Below, in pieces: positions 8,256 through 15,617 of a stretch of DNA of 64,000 nucleotides. Below the pieces are notes generated by a model. The model was not told the DNA's origin. It made no database searches and saw only the letters and a program-made list of their open reading frames with translations. The stretch is from Chordicoccus furentiruminis. Lineage in GTDB: Bacteria > Bacillota > Clostridia > Lachnospirales > Lachnospiraceae. Numbering within the stretch: position 1 is the stretch's first letter; the number at the start of each line of letters is the position of its first letter. The position numbers and the translations under genes are program-made. The stretch covers positions 2,197,501-2,261,500 of the forward strand of contig NZ_CP048829.1 of assembly GCF_019355395.1 (NCBI RefSeq), given 5' to 3'.

Positions 8256-8975
8256 ATGGTTGATCAGCTTTATATCGTGGTTCCGGCCTATAACGAGGCT
8301 GCAAATATTGAGAATCTGGTAAAAGACTGGTACCCCGTCGTGGAACAGCATGACGGGGGCGGGGCGTCAAGACTTGTTGTCGTGAATGACGGGAGCAAAG
8401 ATGATACCTATGAGATACTTCTGAAACTCGCCAAGGACAGGCCTATGCTTCAGCCACTTACAAAGAAAAACGGCGGTCATGGCCCGGCCGTGCTGTTCGG
8501 CTACCGCTATGCGGTTGAAAAAGGAGCCGATTTTATCTTTCAGACCGATTCGGACGGCCAGACCAATCCGGACGAATTTGAGGCATTCTGGGATAAACGG
8601 TATGAGTATGACGCACAGTTCGGGAACCGCACGGTGCGTGGTGACGGGCAGCAGAGGGCGTTCGTCGAGAAAACGCTCTGCCGGCTTCTGAAGCATTACT
8701 TCAAGGTGACCATACCGGATTCAAATGCACCGTTCCGACTGATGACAAGAGATTATGTCGAAGAATACATTCAGAAAATGCCGGCTGATTATAATCTCCC
8801 CAATGTCATGCTGACGACGTTCGGGAACTATTACCACAGGAAGATCCGCTTTATTCCGATCTCCTTCAGGCCCCGCCAGGGCGGCGTCAATTCGATCAAC
8901 GTGAAGAAAATCGTGAAGATCGGACGCCGGGCCCTGAAGGATTTCAGAAATTTCCGGGAAGAGATGGGCGCTTGA
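8256..8975 (+). CDS. Family 2 glycosyltransferase (copy 2, intact)
   Basis: A 239-aa soluble GT-A glycosyltransferase of the dolichol-phosphate-mannose-synthase-like group, expected to transfer a sugar from a nucleotide donor, possibly to polyprenyl phosphate at the inner membrane face. Key motifs are VVPAYNEAAN (8-17), VVNDGSKDDT, the metal-binding DSD in FQTDSDGQTNP, and RPRQGGVN near the C-terminus. No membrane helices follow the catalytic domain. It is about 85% similar in amino acids, by eye, to the damaged copy at 2532-3232. The ribosome binding site is weak (GGCGGAAAATAG). A small hairpin, TTTCGCC/GGCGGAAA, sits directly before the start. Context is the IS110 element upstream and the scar of a deleted mannitol dehydrogenase downstream. 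Confidence 0.85.
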   Translation: MVDQLYIVVPAYNEAANIENLVKDWYPVVEQHDGGGASRLVVVNDGSKDDTYEILLKLAKDRPMLQPLTKKNGGHGPAVLFGYRYAVEKGADFIFQTDSDGQTNPDEFEAFWDKRYEYDAQFGNRTVRGDGQQRAFVEKTLCRLLKHYFKVTIPDSNAPFRLMTRDYVEEYIQKMPADYNLPNVMLTTFGNYYHRKIRFIPISFRPRQGGVNSINVKKIVKIGRRALKDFRNFREEMGA

Positions 8976-8987
8976 TGCGATCACATT

Positions 8988-9026
8988 CTTCCCCCCGTGG
9001 TTTCCGGGGGAAGATATGCTTTTTAT
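8988..9026 (+). terminator. Rho-independent terminator after GT2 copy 2
   Basis: CTTCCCCC (8988-8995) pairs with GGGGGAAG (9006-9013), followed by ATATGCTTTTTA. Copy 1 has no counterpart; there the dehydrogenase gene converges directly on the glycosyltransferase. Confidence 0.7.
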
Positions 9027-9045
9027 GAAATGCACCCGCCCCCGC

Positions 9046-9190
9046 ACCCATCCCGGTGAATCGCGGCCAGCACGACACAGAGATCCGCGTGTATTTCCCA
9101 AAATGAACACGATGAAGCCCGTTATGATGCTGGGGACTTTTCTGCACTCGTCTTACTATGTCGGGTGCTTTTTTGTGCTTTTTCCTGACT
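9046..9190. other. Deletion scar: remnant of a second mannitol dehydrogenase locus
   Basis: Bases 9047-9090 resemble 3241-3288, the last codons of the dehydrogenase; the minus strand reads IHR where the intact gene reads TIHRYVG. GTATTTCCCAAAA (9091-9103) then matches the direct repeat, and 9104-9190 resembles 4916-5000 upstream of the intact gene (shared TGA-CACGATGAAGCC, GTTATGATGCTG). The gene body between the repeats is missing. Confidence 0.7.
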
Positions 9191-9237
9191 GCATTATAGC
9201 GGATCATTCAGAAAGCTCATAGAAATGAATCGATGAT

Positions 9238-9253
9238 TATCACTGTAGTGATA
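9238..9253. promoter_or_regulatory. Palindromic operator candidate TATCACT-GT-AGTGATA
   Basis: Perfect 7-bp inverted repeat with a 2-nt spacer, followed 11 nt later by a strong ribosome binding site (GAGGAGG) and the ATG at 9277. It suggests that a regulated gene once started, or still starts, here. Confidence 0.5.
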
Positions 9254-9276
9254 TAGTAAAAGAGGAGGTATAAAGA

Positions 9277-9625
9277 ATGATGACCCGCGCATACCGAAAA
9301 ATCGATCTGAATCTTCTCCGGAAAACTGAAGAGCACGGACTGGACCAATTCGGCGGGCGTTCTCGATGCGCCGGCGATGAAGATCCGCTTTATGCATTTT
9401 TATCATATCATCAAAGTGACAGACGATGGAAAGGCGAGCTGTCGCCTCATCCTTCTGCATGGCAGAAATATCAGATTTTATCTTAGCACGGCAGGCGAGT
9501 CTTTCGCTTTGTTTACGCTGCTGAACCGAAAAGAATCCCTTGAGGCGGATCAATTGACAACACGTTCGACCGGTGCTAATCTGAGTGTACAGTTGAAAGT
9601 ACAATTCTATGGAATCGCGGATGAC
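9277..9625 (+). pseudogene. Unrecognised small gene, probably frameshifted and decayed
   Basis: A good GAGGAGG site and ATG at 9277 open a 69-codon frame ending at 9486. The following plausible coding signal is in another frame (from about 9312, including MKIRFMHFYHIIKVTDD and RNIRFYLSTAGESFALF), with no stop until it has run through the glycine riboswitch at 9626. A real protein would not be expected to end inside that RNA structure. The simplest reading is a frameshifted relic with a truncated 3' end. No family is recognised, and an overlapping minus-strand frame of similar length cannot be fully excluded. Confidence 0.3.
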
Positions 9626-9808
9626 GGATATGGGAGAGACCCGGCGGGACTTTATTTCATGAGGCCGGGCGCCGAAGGGGCCAGAAACTCTCAGGCAGAC
9701 GAACCGTATCCTGACGCACCCTGGAAAGCGGAAGCGCCGACGAAGTAACGTGCGGACAGGGTGACACAAGTCCGGAAGGCACGGAATCTTTCAGGCAAAG
9801 AGACAGGG
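9626..9808 (+). promoter_or_regulatory. Tandem glycine riboswitch (gcvT motif)
   Basis: Two aptamers in series. Aptamer 1 (9626-9711) is closed by GGATATGG/CCGTATCC and contains GGAGAGACC, GCCGAAGGGG and CTCTCAGGCAGA. Aptamer 2 (9719-9808) is closed by CCCTG/CAGGG and contains GCCGACGAAG and CTTTCAGGCAAAGAGACAG. This order and these conserved cores are characteristic of the cooperative glycine riboswitch, and it lies upstream of gcvT. The closing strand of aptamer 2 overlaps the 5' arm of the downstream terminator, so glycine binding should prevent termination and switch the operon on. Confidence 0.92.
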
Positions 9809-9868
9809 ACATGCAGCTGCCAGCCCAATTGGATCGGGCTGGCGGGCTGCATGTCCCTGTCGTTTTAT
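9802..9868 (+). terminator. Riboswitch expression-platform terminator
   Basis: A very long hairpin: GACAGGGACATGCAGC pairs with GCTGCATGTCCCTGTC, with an inner GCCAGCCC/GGGCTGGC stem, followed by GTTTTATT. It begins within the 3' end of aptamer 2 and precedes gcvT by about 90 nt, the arrangement expected of an ON-type transcriptional glycine switch. Confidence 0.9.
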
Positions 9869-9959
9869 TCGGGTAAGCTGCGTCTGGCAGCAGGATTCTC
9901 GTTCCGGGCTTGCACGAATGGCGTGGCGTGTGGGTCTCGAAAAGGAAAGGAGGAAGGTT

Positions 9960-11051
9960 ATGGAACTGAAGAAGACGCCGCTTTATGACGCGCATGTGGC
10001 AGCGGGCGGGAAGATGGTGGAATTCGGCGGCTACTGTATGCCGGTTCAGTACAGGACGGGCGTGATCCGGGAGCATATGGCTGTGCGTGAGGACTGCGGG
10101 CTCTTCGATGTCTCCCATATGGGGGAAATTCTTGTGGACGGCCCGGACGCGGTGGCGAACCTGAACGAGCTTTTGACGAATGATTATACGGAGATGGATG
10201 TCGGCCAGGTACGTTACAGCCCGATGTGCAACGAGAATGGCGGCACGGTGGACGATCTCATCGTGTACAAGTTCGGGCCGGGCCACTATTTTGTCGTCGT
10301 CAACGCGGCCAACAAGGACAAGGATTTCGAGTGGATGACAGTGCACCGTTTCGGAAACTGCACGATGCAGGATATTTCATCCTCCGTGGCGCAGCTCGCC
10401 TTGCAGGGGCCGAAGGCAGAGACGATTCTGAAGCGGCTGACCGCGGAGGAGAACATCCCGAAGAAGTACTACACAGCTCTCCGGGACCGTCCGGTCGGGC
10501 CATACAGCTGTGTGATTTCGCGCACAGGCTACACAGGATCAGACGGGTTTGAGTTCTACATTGCCTCTGACCACGCAGTTGATCTCTGGAATCTTCTTCT
10601 TGAGACGGGAAAGGACGACGGGCTGATCCCGTGCGGACTCGGTGCCCGCGACACGCTTCGTCTGGAAGCCGGCATGCCTCTCTACGGGCATGAACTTTCG
10701 GACAGTATCTCTCCGCTTGTGGCTGGCCTTGGGATGTTCGTTAAGATGGAGAAGCCATCGTTTATCGGAAAGGTGGCGCTTGAGAAGGCAGGGAAGCCGA
10801 CAGAGCGGCGTGTGGGACTTAAAGTCACGGGACGCGGCATCGCCCGTGAGCACCAGGGCGTCTGGGCCGATGGACGGCAGATCGGCGAGACGACATCCGG
10901 CACGATGGGACCGTACGTCGGGTATCCCTGCGCGATGGCGATTGTCGATATCGCGTTCCAGGAGCCGGGGATGCAGGTCGAGGTGGACGTCAGAGGAAGA
11001 CGCGTCGCGGCGGAGGTCGTGAAGCTGCCGTTCTACAAGAAGAATGGTTGA
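9960..11051 (+). CDS. gcvT: Glycine cleavage system T protein (aminomethyltransferase)
   Basis: Transfers the methylene group from aminomethyl-lipoyl GcvH to tetrahydrofolate, releasing ammonia. The 363-aa length is normal. N-terminal KTPLYDAHVAAGGKMVEFGG, VSHMGEI, LTND and the C-terminal SGTMGPYVG and IALAYV-like segment (here CAMAIVDI) are typical. The start at 9960 is set by AAGGAGGAAGG immediately upstream; an open frame from 9918 lacks one. It is the first gene of the riboswitch-controlled gcv operon, with gcvH 111 nt downstream. Confidence 0.96.
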   Translation: MELKKTPLYDAHVAAGGKMVEFGGYCMPVQYRTGVIREHMAVREDCGLFDVSHMGEILVDGPDAVANLNELLTNDYTEMDVGQVRYSPMCNENGGTVDDLIVYKFGPGHYFVVVNAANKDKDFEWMTVHRFGNCTMQDISSSVAQLALQGPKAETILKRLTAEENIPKKYYTALRDRPVGPYSCVISRTGYTGSDGFEFYIASDHAVDLWNLLLETGKDDGLIPCGLGARDTLRLEAGMPLYGHELSDSISPLVAGLGMFVKMEKPSFIGKVALEKAGKPTERRVGLKVTGRGIAREHQGVWADGRQIGETTSGTMGPYVGYPCAMAIVDIAFQEPGMQVEVDVRGRRVAAEVVKLPFYKKNG

Positions 11052-11162
11052 GGGTAAGCCTGATAGTAACCGCTGCTGTGAGTTTTGAAGGGGCGGGGAA
11101 CGAGTGGTACTTCTTCTCCGCACGGCGGGGAAGATGCATTTTCAAAAAGAGGAGGAACGCAC

Positions 11163-11552
11163 ATGAACATTCCGGAAGAGCTGAAGTACACGAGAACGCA
11201 TGAGTGGGTGAAGACGGAAGACGGTGAGGCAGTGATCGGTATCACGGACTACGCGCAGGACGCGCTCGGGGACCTTGTCTTCGTCAATCTGCCGGAGGAA
11301 GGTGATGACGTGACGAAGGGCGAGGCATTTGCGGACGTTGAGTCGGTCAAGGCGGTCTCCGACGTGATCTCGCCGGTGACGGGAAGTGTGAGTGCGGTGC
11401 ATGAGGAGCTGGCGGACGAGCCTCAGAAGATGAATGAGGATCCGTACGGCGCCTGGTTCATCCGGGTGAAGGACATCACCGATACCGAGGAGCTGCTTTC
11501 GGCAGAGGAGTACGCAGCGTTTGTGAAGGAAGAGCAGGAAAAGGCGGACTGA
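11163..11552 (+). CDS. gcvH: Glycine cleavage system H protein
   Basis: A 129-aa lipoyl carrier that shuttles the aminomethyl group among the P, T and L proteins. The lipoylated lysine is K63 in [13 protein letters not shown], at the usual position. The N-terminal TRTHEWVK and [12 protein letters not shown] are family hallmarks. The start is the ATG at 11163 with AGGAGG 7 nt upstream rather than the upstream in-frame start at 11085. Its modification could be done by the lipoate-protein ligase encoded four genes later in the same operon. Confidence 0.96.
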   Translation: MNIPEELKYTRTHEWVKTEDGEAVIGITDYAQDALGDLVFVNLPEEGDDVTKGEAFADVESVKAVSDVISPVTGSVSAVHEELADEPQKMNEDPYGAWFIRVKDITDTEELLSAEEYAAFVKEEQEKAD

Positions 11553-11585
11553 ATTTCCCGGAAACTCTGTGAAAGGAGGATTGCG

Positions 11586-12905
11586 ATGGGAGACTATGTG
11601 CCGGTCACAAAAGAAGAGCAGCAGGAGATGCTGAAGACTTGTGGCCTTGAGAAGATGTCTGACCTCTACCGGGACATTCCGGACGAGGCGCGCCTTAAAA
11701 AAACACTCGATCTTCCGGAGGGGAAGAGCGAACTGGAGGTGCGGCGTGTGCTTGGAGGTCTTGCCGCGCGGAACCACATCTTTCCGACGATTTTCCGCGG
11801 GGCGGGGGCATACCGCCACTATATTCCGGCGATCGTTGATCAAGTAACGGACCAGGAGGAATCGCTTCGGACCGCGTATACGCCGTACCAGGCGGAGATC
11901 AGCCAGGGCGTGCTGCAGGCGATTTTTGAGTACCAGACTGATATCTGTGAGCTGACCGGCATGGACGCGTCCAACGCGTGCGTCTACGACGGTGCGACCG
12001 CTGCCGCAGAAGGCTGCGCGATGTGCCGTGACCGGAGGCGCACGAAGATCCTGGCGGCCGCGACGGTGGACCCGAAGGTACTCTCGGTCGTGAAGACGTA
12101 CAGTTTCGGATCGGGTGCTCAGGTGGAGGTGATTCCGGAGAAGGACGGCGTGCTCGATCAGGATGCACTGATAAAGGCACTGACGCCGGACGTGGCCTGT
12201 CTTCTCCTGCAGTCACCCGATTATTACGGAAATATCGAGGAGGTCCGCGCGATTGCGGATGCGGTGCATGCGGCAAAGGCAAAGATCGTGCTCAGCATGA
12301 ACCCGATCGCGATGGCCGTGCTCGAGACGCCGGGAGAAGCCGGAGTGGACGTGGCCGTGGGCGAAGGTCAGCCGCTTGGCCTTCCGCTCGGGTTCGGCGG
12401 CCCGTATGTCGGGTTTATGGCGACGACGGCGAAGATGATGCGTCATCTGCCGGGCCGGATCGTCGGCGAGACGACGGATGTCGACGGAAAGCGGGGCTAC
12501 GTGCTCACACTTCAGGCCCGTGAGCAGCATATCCGCCGGGAGAAGGCGAGTTCCAATATCTGCTCGAATGAAGCGTTCTGTGCGCTGAAGATTTCAGCTT
12601 ATCTGGCTGCGATGGGACCGGAAGGACTTCGCGAGGCAGCCGTCCAGTGCAGTTCGAAGGCGCATTATCTTCAAGGCGTGCTCGCGGAAGCAGGCGTGAA
12701 ACCCGTCTATGATAAGCCGTTCTTCCATGAGTTTGTGACGGACTGCCCGGATGCTGGAAAACTTCTCCGGGCGCTTGAGGAGAAAGATATTCTCGGAGGT
12801 CTGCCATTATCGGATAGAAGAATCTTATGGTGCGCGACCGAGATGAATACAAAGGACGAGATGGATCTGACCGCGTCTGTCGCAAAGGAGGTGTTCGGAT
12901 CATGA
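11586..12905 (+). CDS. gcvPA: Glycine dehydrogenase (decarboxylating) subunit 1
   Basis: The N-terminal half of the split P protein found in Firmicutes; with GcvPB it forms the PLP-dependent glycine decarboxylase. At 439 aa it matches the family. Motifs include FRGAGAYRHYIPAIVDQV, TAYTPYQAEISQGVLQ and the FGGPYVGFMA segment. AAAGGAGG is placed 6 nt before the ATG. It overlaps gcvPB by the ATGA arrangement at 12902-12905, implying translational coupling and equal amounts of the two subunits. Confidence 0.96.
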   Translation: MGDYVPVTKEEQQEMLKTCGLEKMSDLYRDIPDEARLKKTLDLPEGKSELEVRRVLGGLAARNHIFPTIFRGAGAYRHYIPAIVDQVTDQEESLRTAYTPYQAEISQGVLQAIFEYQTDICELTGMDASNACVYDGATAAAEGCAMCRDRRRTKILAAATVDPKVLSVVKTYSFGSGAQVEVIPEKDGVLDQDALIKALTPDVACLLLQSPDYYGNIEEVRAIADAVHAAKAKIVLSMNPIAMAVLETPGEAGVDVAVGEGQPLGLPLGFGGPYVGFMATTAKMMRHLPGRIVGETTDVDGKRGYVLTLQAREQHIRREKASSNICSNEAFCALKISAYLAAMGPEGLREAAVQCSSKAHYLQGVLAEAGVKPVYDKPFFHEFVTDCPDAGKLLRALEEKDILGGLPLSDRRILWCATEMNTKDEMDLTASVAKEVFGS

Positions 12906-14341
12906 AGCTGGTATTTGAGCGAAGCAGGTCAGGACGGGGCACAGCCTATCTTCCCGCGCTGGACGTACCGGAGGTTCTGCCGGACAGTCCGGAGCGCGGA
13001 AAGCCTCTCCGGCTGCCGGAGCTGCCGGAGATCGAGGTCGACCGGCACTACACGGAGCTGGCGCGTGAGGCCTACGGCGTGAACGACGGTTTCTATCCGC
13101 TCGGTTCCTGCACGATGAAATACAACCCGGCGATCGATGAGGCTGTGGCGTCTCTTACGGGATTCAAGGATATTCATCCGCAGCAGCCGGGGGAGACAGT
13201 GCAGGGCAGTCTTGAGCTGATCCATGAGACTGAGCATGCGCTCTGCGAGATCACAGGTGTGGATTCGTTTTCGCTTCAGCCTGCGGCAGGTGCTCACGGA
13301 GAATTCACGGGGATGCTGCTGATCAAGGCTTATCATACCTCCCGCGGGGACACGAAGCGGACGAAGATCATCGTGCCGGACTCTGCGCACGGGACGAACC
13401 CGGCGAGCGCGGCGATGGCAGGGTTTGAGGTCGTGAGCATCGCATCGGATGAGCACGGCTGCGTCGATCTCGATGCTTTAAGAGCGGCTGTCGGGGAGGA
13501 CACCGCGGGTCTTATGCTCACAAACCCGAACACGGTCGGCCTTTTTGATCCGCATATTCTGGATATCACGAAGATTGTGCATGACGCGGGCGGCCTCTGC
13601 TACTACGACGGGGCGAATCTGAATGCGATCATGGGTATCGCCCGCCCGGGCGACATGGGCTTCGACGTCGTGCACCTTAATCTTCATAAGACGTTCGCCA
13701 CGCCGCACGGCGGCGGAGGTCCGGGCAGCGGGCCGAGCGGATGCAAGGCGTTCCTTGCTCCGTTCCTCCCGGGAACAAGGACGGAGGAGTTGCCGGAAGG
13801 AACCTTTACTGAGGTTAGAGGCGCTGAGAGCGTCGGGGACGTCCGCTCGCAGCGGGGCAACTTCCTTGTCGTCGTGAAGGCATACGCCTACATCCTGTCC
13901 CTCGGAAGGGAGGGCGTGGCGCATACCGCAGAGAGCGCGGTACTCGATGCCAACTATATGATGGCCAAGCTTAAAGATTATTATCCGATGGCGTATGACA
14001 CGATCTGCATGCACGAATTCGTGATGACGCTCGAGAAGATGAAACACGAGATCGGTGTCAGCGCACTCGATGTGGCGAAGGCACTTCTTGATGAGGGGAT
14101 CCATCCGCCGACCATGTATTTCCCGTTGATTGTACATGAGGCACTGATGGTGGAACCGACCGAGAGCGAGACGAAGGAGACGCTGGACGCAGCCGTCGAC
14201 GTGCTGATCCGGATCCACGATGAGGCGTACCGCGATCCGGAGAAGATGCACAGGATGCCGTATCACACGCCGGTCCGGCGGCTTGACGAGGTGAAGGCGG
14301 CCCGGACGCCGGTGATCCGGTATAATTTCGGAGAAGGCTGA
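12902..14341 (+). CDS. gcvPB: Glycine dehydrogenase (decarboxylating) subunit 2
   Basis: The C-terminal half of the split P protein, 479 aa, carrying the PLP-binding lysine in HLNLHKTFATPHGGGGPG. Also seen are YPLGSCTMKYNP, LQPAAGAHGE and DSAHGTNPASA, all family signatures. The ATG at 12902 overlaps the gcvPA stop, and AAAGGAGG upstream lies within gcvPA. Together with GcvT, GcvH and the operon's LpdA it completes glycine cleavage to CO2, ammonia and methylene-tetrahydrofolate, producing NADH. Confidence 0.96.
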   Translation: MKLVFERSRSGRGTAYLPALDVPEVLPDSPERGKPLRLPELPEIEVDRHYTELAREAYGVNDGFYPLGSCTMKYNPAIDEAVASLTGFKDIHPQQPGETVQGSLELIHETEHALCEITGVDSFSLQPAAGAHGEFTGMLLIKAYHTSRGDTKRTKIIVPDSAHGTNPASAAMAGFEVVSIASDEHGCVDLDALRAAVGEDTAGLMLTNPNTVGLFDPHILDITKIVHDAGGLCYYDGANLNAIMGIARPGDMGFDVVHLNLHKTFATPHGGGGPGSGPSGCKAFLAPFLPGTRTEELPEGTFTEVRGAESVGDVRSQRGNFLVVVKAYAYILSLGREGVAHTAESAVLDANYMMAKLKDYYPMAYDTICMHEFVMTLEKMKHEIGVSALDVAKALLDEGIHPPTMYFPLIVHEALMVEPTESETKETLDAAVDVLIRIHDEAYRDPEKMHRMPYHTPVRRLDEVKAARTPVIRYNFGEG

Positions 14342-14482
14342 AACACACCCCATGGGCTGCCGGCTTGTCATCGATCGGAGGAAAAGACAGGGACTGCAGC
14401 TCTTTCGGAGGGATAGGATGGTTTCCGAAATGGGCAGGACAGCGCAAAGCATTCAGTGCGATGGACAGGAAGGGAGCGGACT

Positions 14483-15478
14483 ATGGTCACAGAACTTGCG
14501 ATGATTGAGACGAAGAATACGGACCCGCGTCACAACCTGGCGCTCGAGCGGTACCTGACCATGCACACGGAAGAGGGCGAGTGCATTCTCTACCTCTGGC
14601 AGAACCGGAAGACGGTCGTGATCGGGCGGAATCAGAACGCCTGGAAGGAGTGCCGGGTCGACGCGCTTACGCGCGACGGAGGATTTCTGGTCCGCCGTCT
14701 CTCGGGTGGCGGCGCGGTCTTTCATGATCTCGGGAACCTCAATTTCACTTTCTGTGTCCGGAAGGCGGATTACGACCTTCCGCGGCAGCTCGAGGTGATT
14801 CTCCGGGCGGTCCGGAAACTGGACATTCACGCGGAGAAGACCGGGCGCAACGATATCACGGTCGACGGGCGGAAACTTTCGGGGAATGCATTTTTCGAAA
14901 GCGGTGATTTCTGCTATCACCACGGGACGATCATGCTGAGCGTCGACACAGACCAGATGACCCGGTACCTCAACGTCCCGGAGGACAAGCTGCGCTCGAA
15001 GGGCGTTGCGTCCGTCCGCGCGCGTGTCGTGAACCTTGTGGAACTCTGCCCTGGGATCACGGTGCCGTCACTTTCGGAGAAGCTCCGCGAATCGTTCGGC
15101 GAGGTGTACGGTTTGCCGGTGGAGACAGTGACGGAAGCGGACGCGGACAGCCGGGAGGTGACGGAGTGGACAGAGCGGTTTTCGTCCTGGGATTGGATAT
15201 ATGGCCGCCGGATCCCGTTCACCAATGAGCTCAAGTGGCGCTTCTCCTGGGGAAATGCAGACCTCGCCGTGAAGGTAAACGGGGGCAGGATTGAAGCGTG
15301 CCGGATCTGGTCGGATGCGATGGAGCAGGAGAAAATTTTGGCGGCGCAGGAAGCGCTGACTGGGTGCCGGTATGACCCGGCGGAGATAGCGGAGACGCTT
15401 CGGTATGTCCCGGAACTTCAGGGGGCGCCCGGGATGCGGGATGACCTGATTGCTCTTTCGGAAGTGCTTTGCTCCTAA
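14483..15478 (+). CDS. lplA: Lipoate-protein ligase A
   Basis: ATP-dependent attachment of lipoate to apo-proteins; here the obvious client is GcvH of the same operon. The 331-aa protein has the BPL/LplA catalytic fold with RRLSGGGAVFHDLGNLNF and the lipoate-pocket lysine region GRNDITVDGRKLSGNAF, then a C-terminal accessory domain (about 245-331). The start at 14483 has AGGGAGC upstream; the longer frame from 14456 has no good site. The 141 nt between gcvPB and this gene shows no clear terminator, so read-through from the gcv promoter is likely. Confidence 0.93.
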   Translation: MVTELAMIETKNTDPRHNLALERYLTMHTEEGECILYLWQNRKTVVIGRNQNAWKECRVDALTRDGGFLVRRLSGGGAVFHDLGNLNFTFCVRKADYDLPRQLEVILRAVRKLDIHAEKTGRNDITVDGRKLSGNAFFESGDFCYHHGTIMLSVDTDQMTRYLNVPEDKLRSKGVASVRARVVNLVELCPGITVPSLSEKLRESFGEVYGLPVETVTEADADSREVTEWTERFSSWDWIYGRRIPFTNELKWRFSWGNADLAVKVNGGRIEACRIWSDAMEQEKILAAQEALTGCRYDPAEIAETLRYVPELQGAPGMRDDLIALSEVLCS

Positions 15479-15617
15479 GGCAAGAACGGGCACTGCGATG
15501 GAGTGCGAAGTAAGGGAGGCGTTTCGGAAGAATCTGAAACAAGTCCGGATTTCTGATGCCTGGATATGAGAAGGATGCAGAACGATGTGCCGGGAGGACA
15601 AGGAGGATTCCGTTCAA

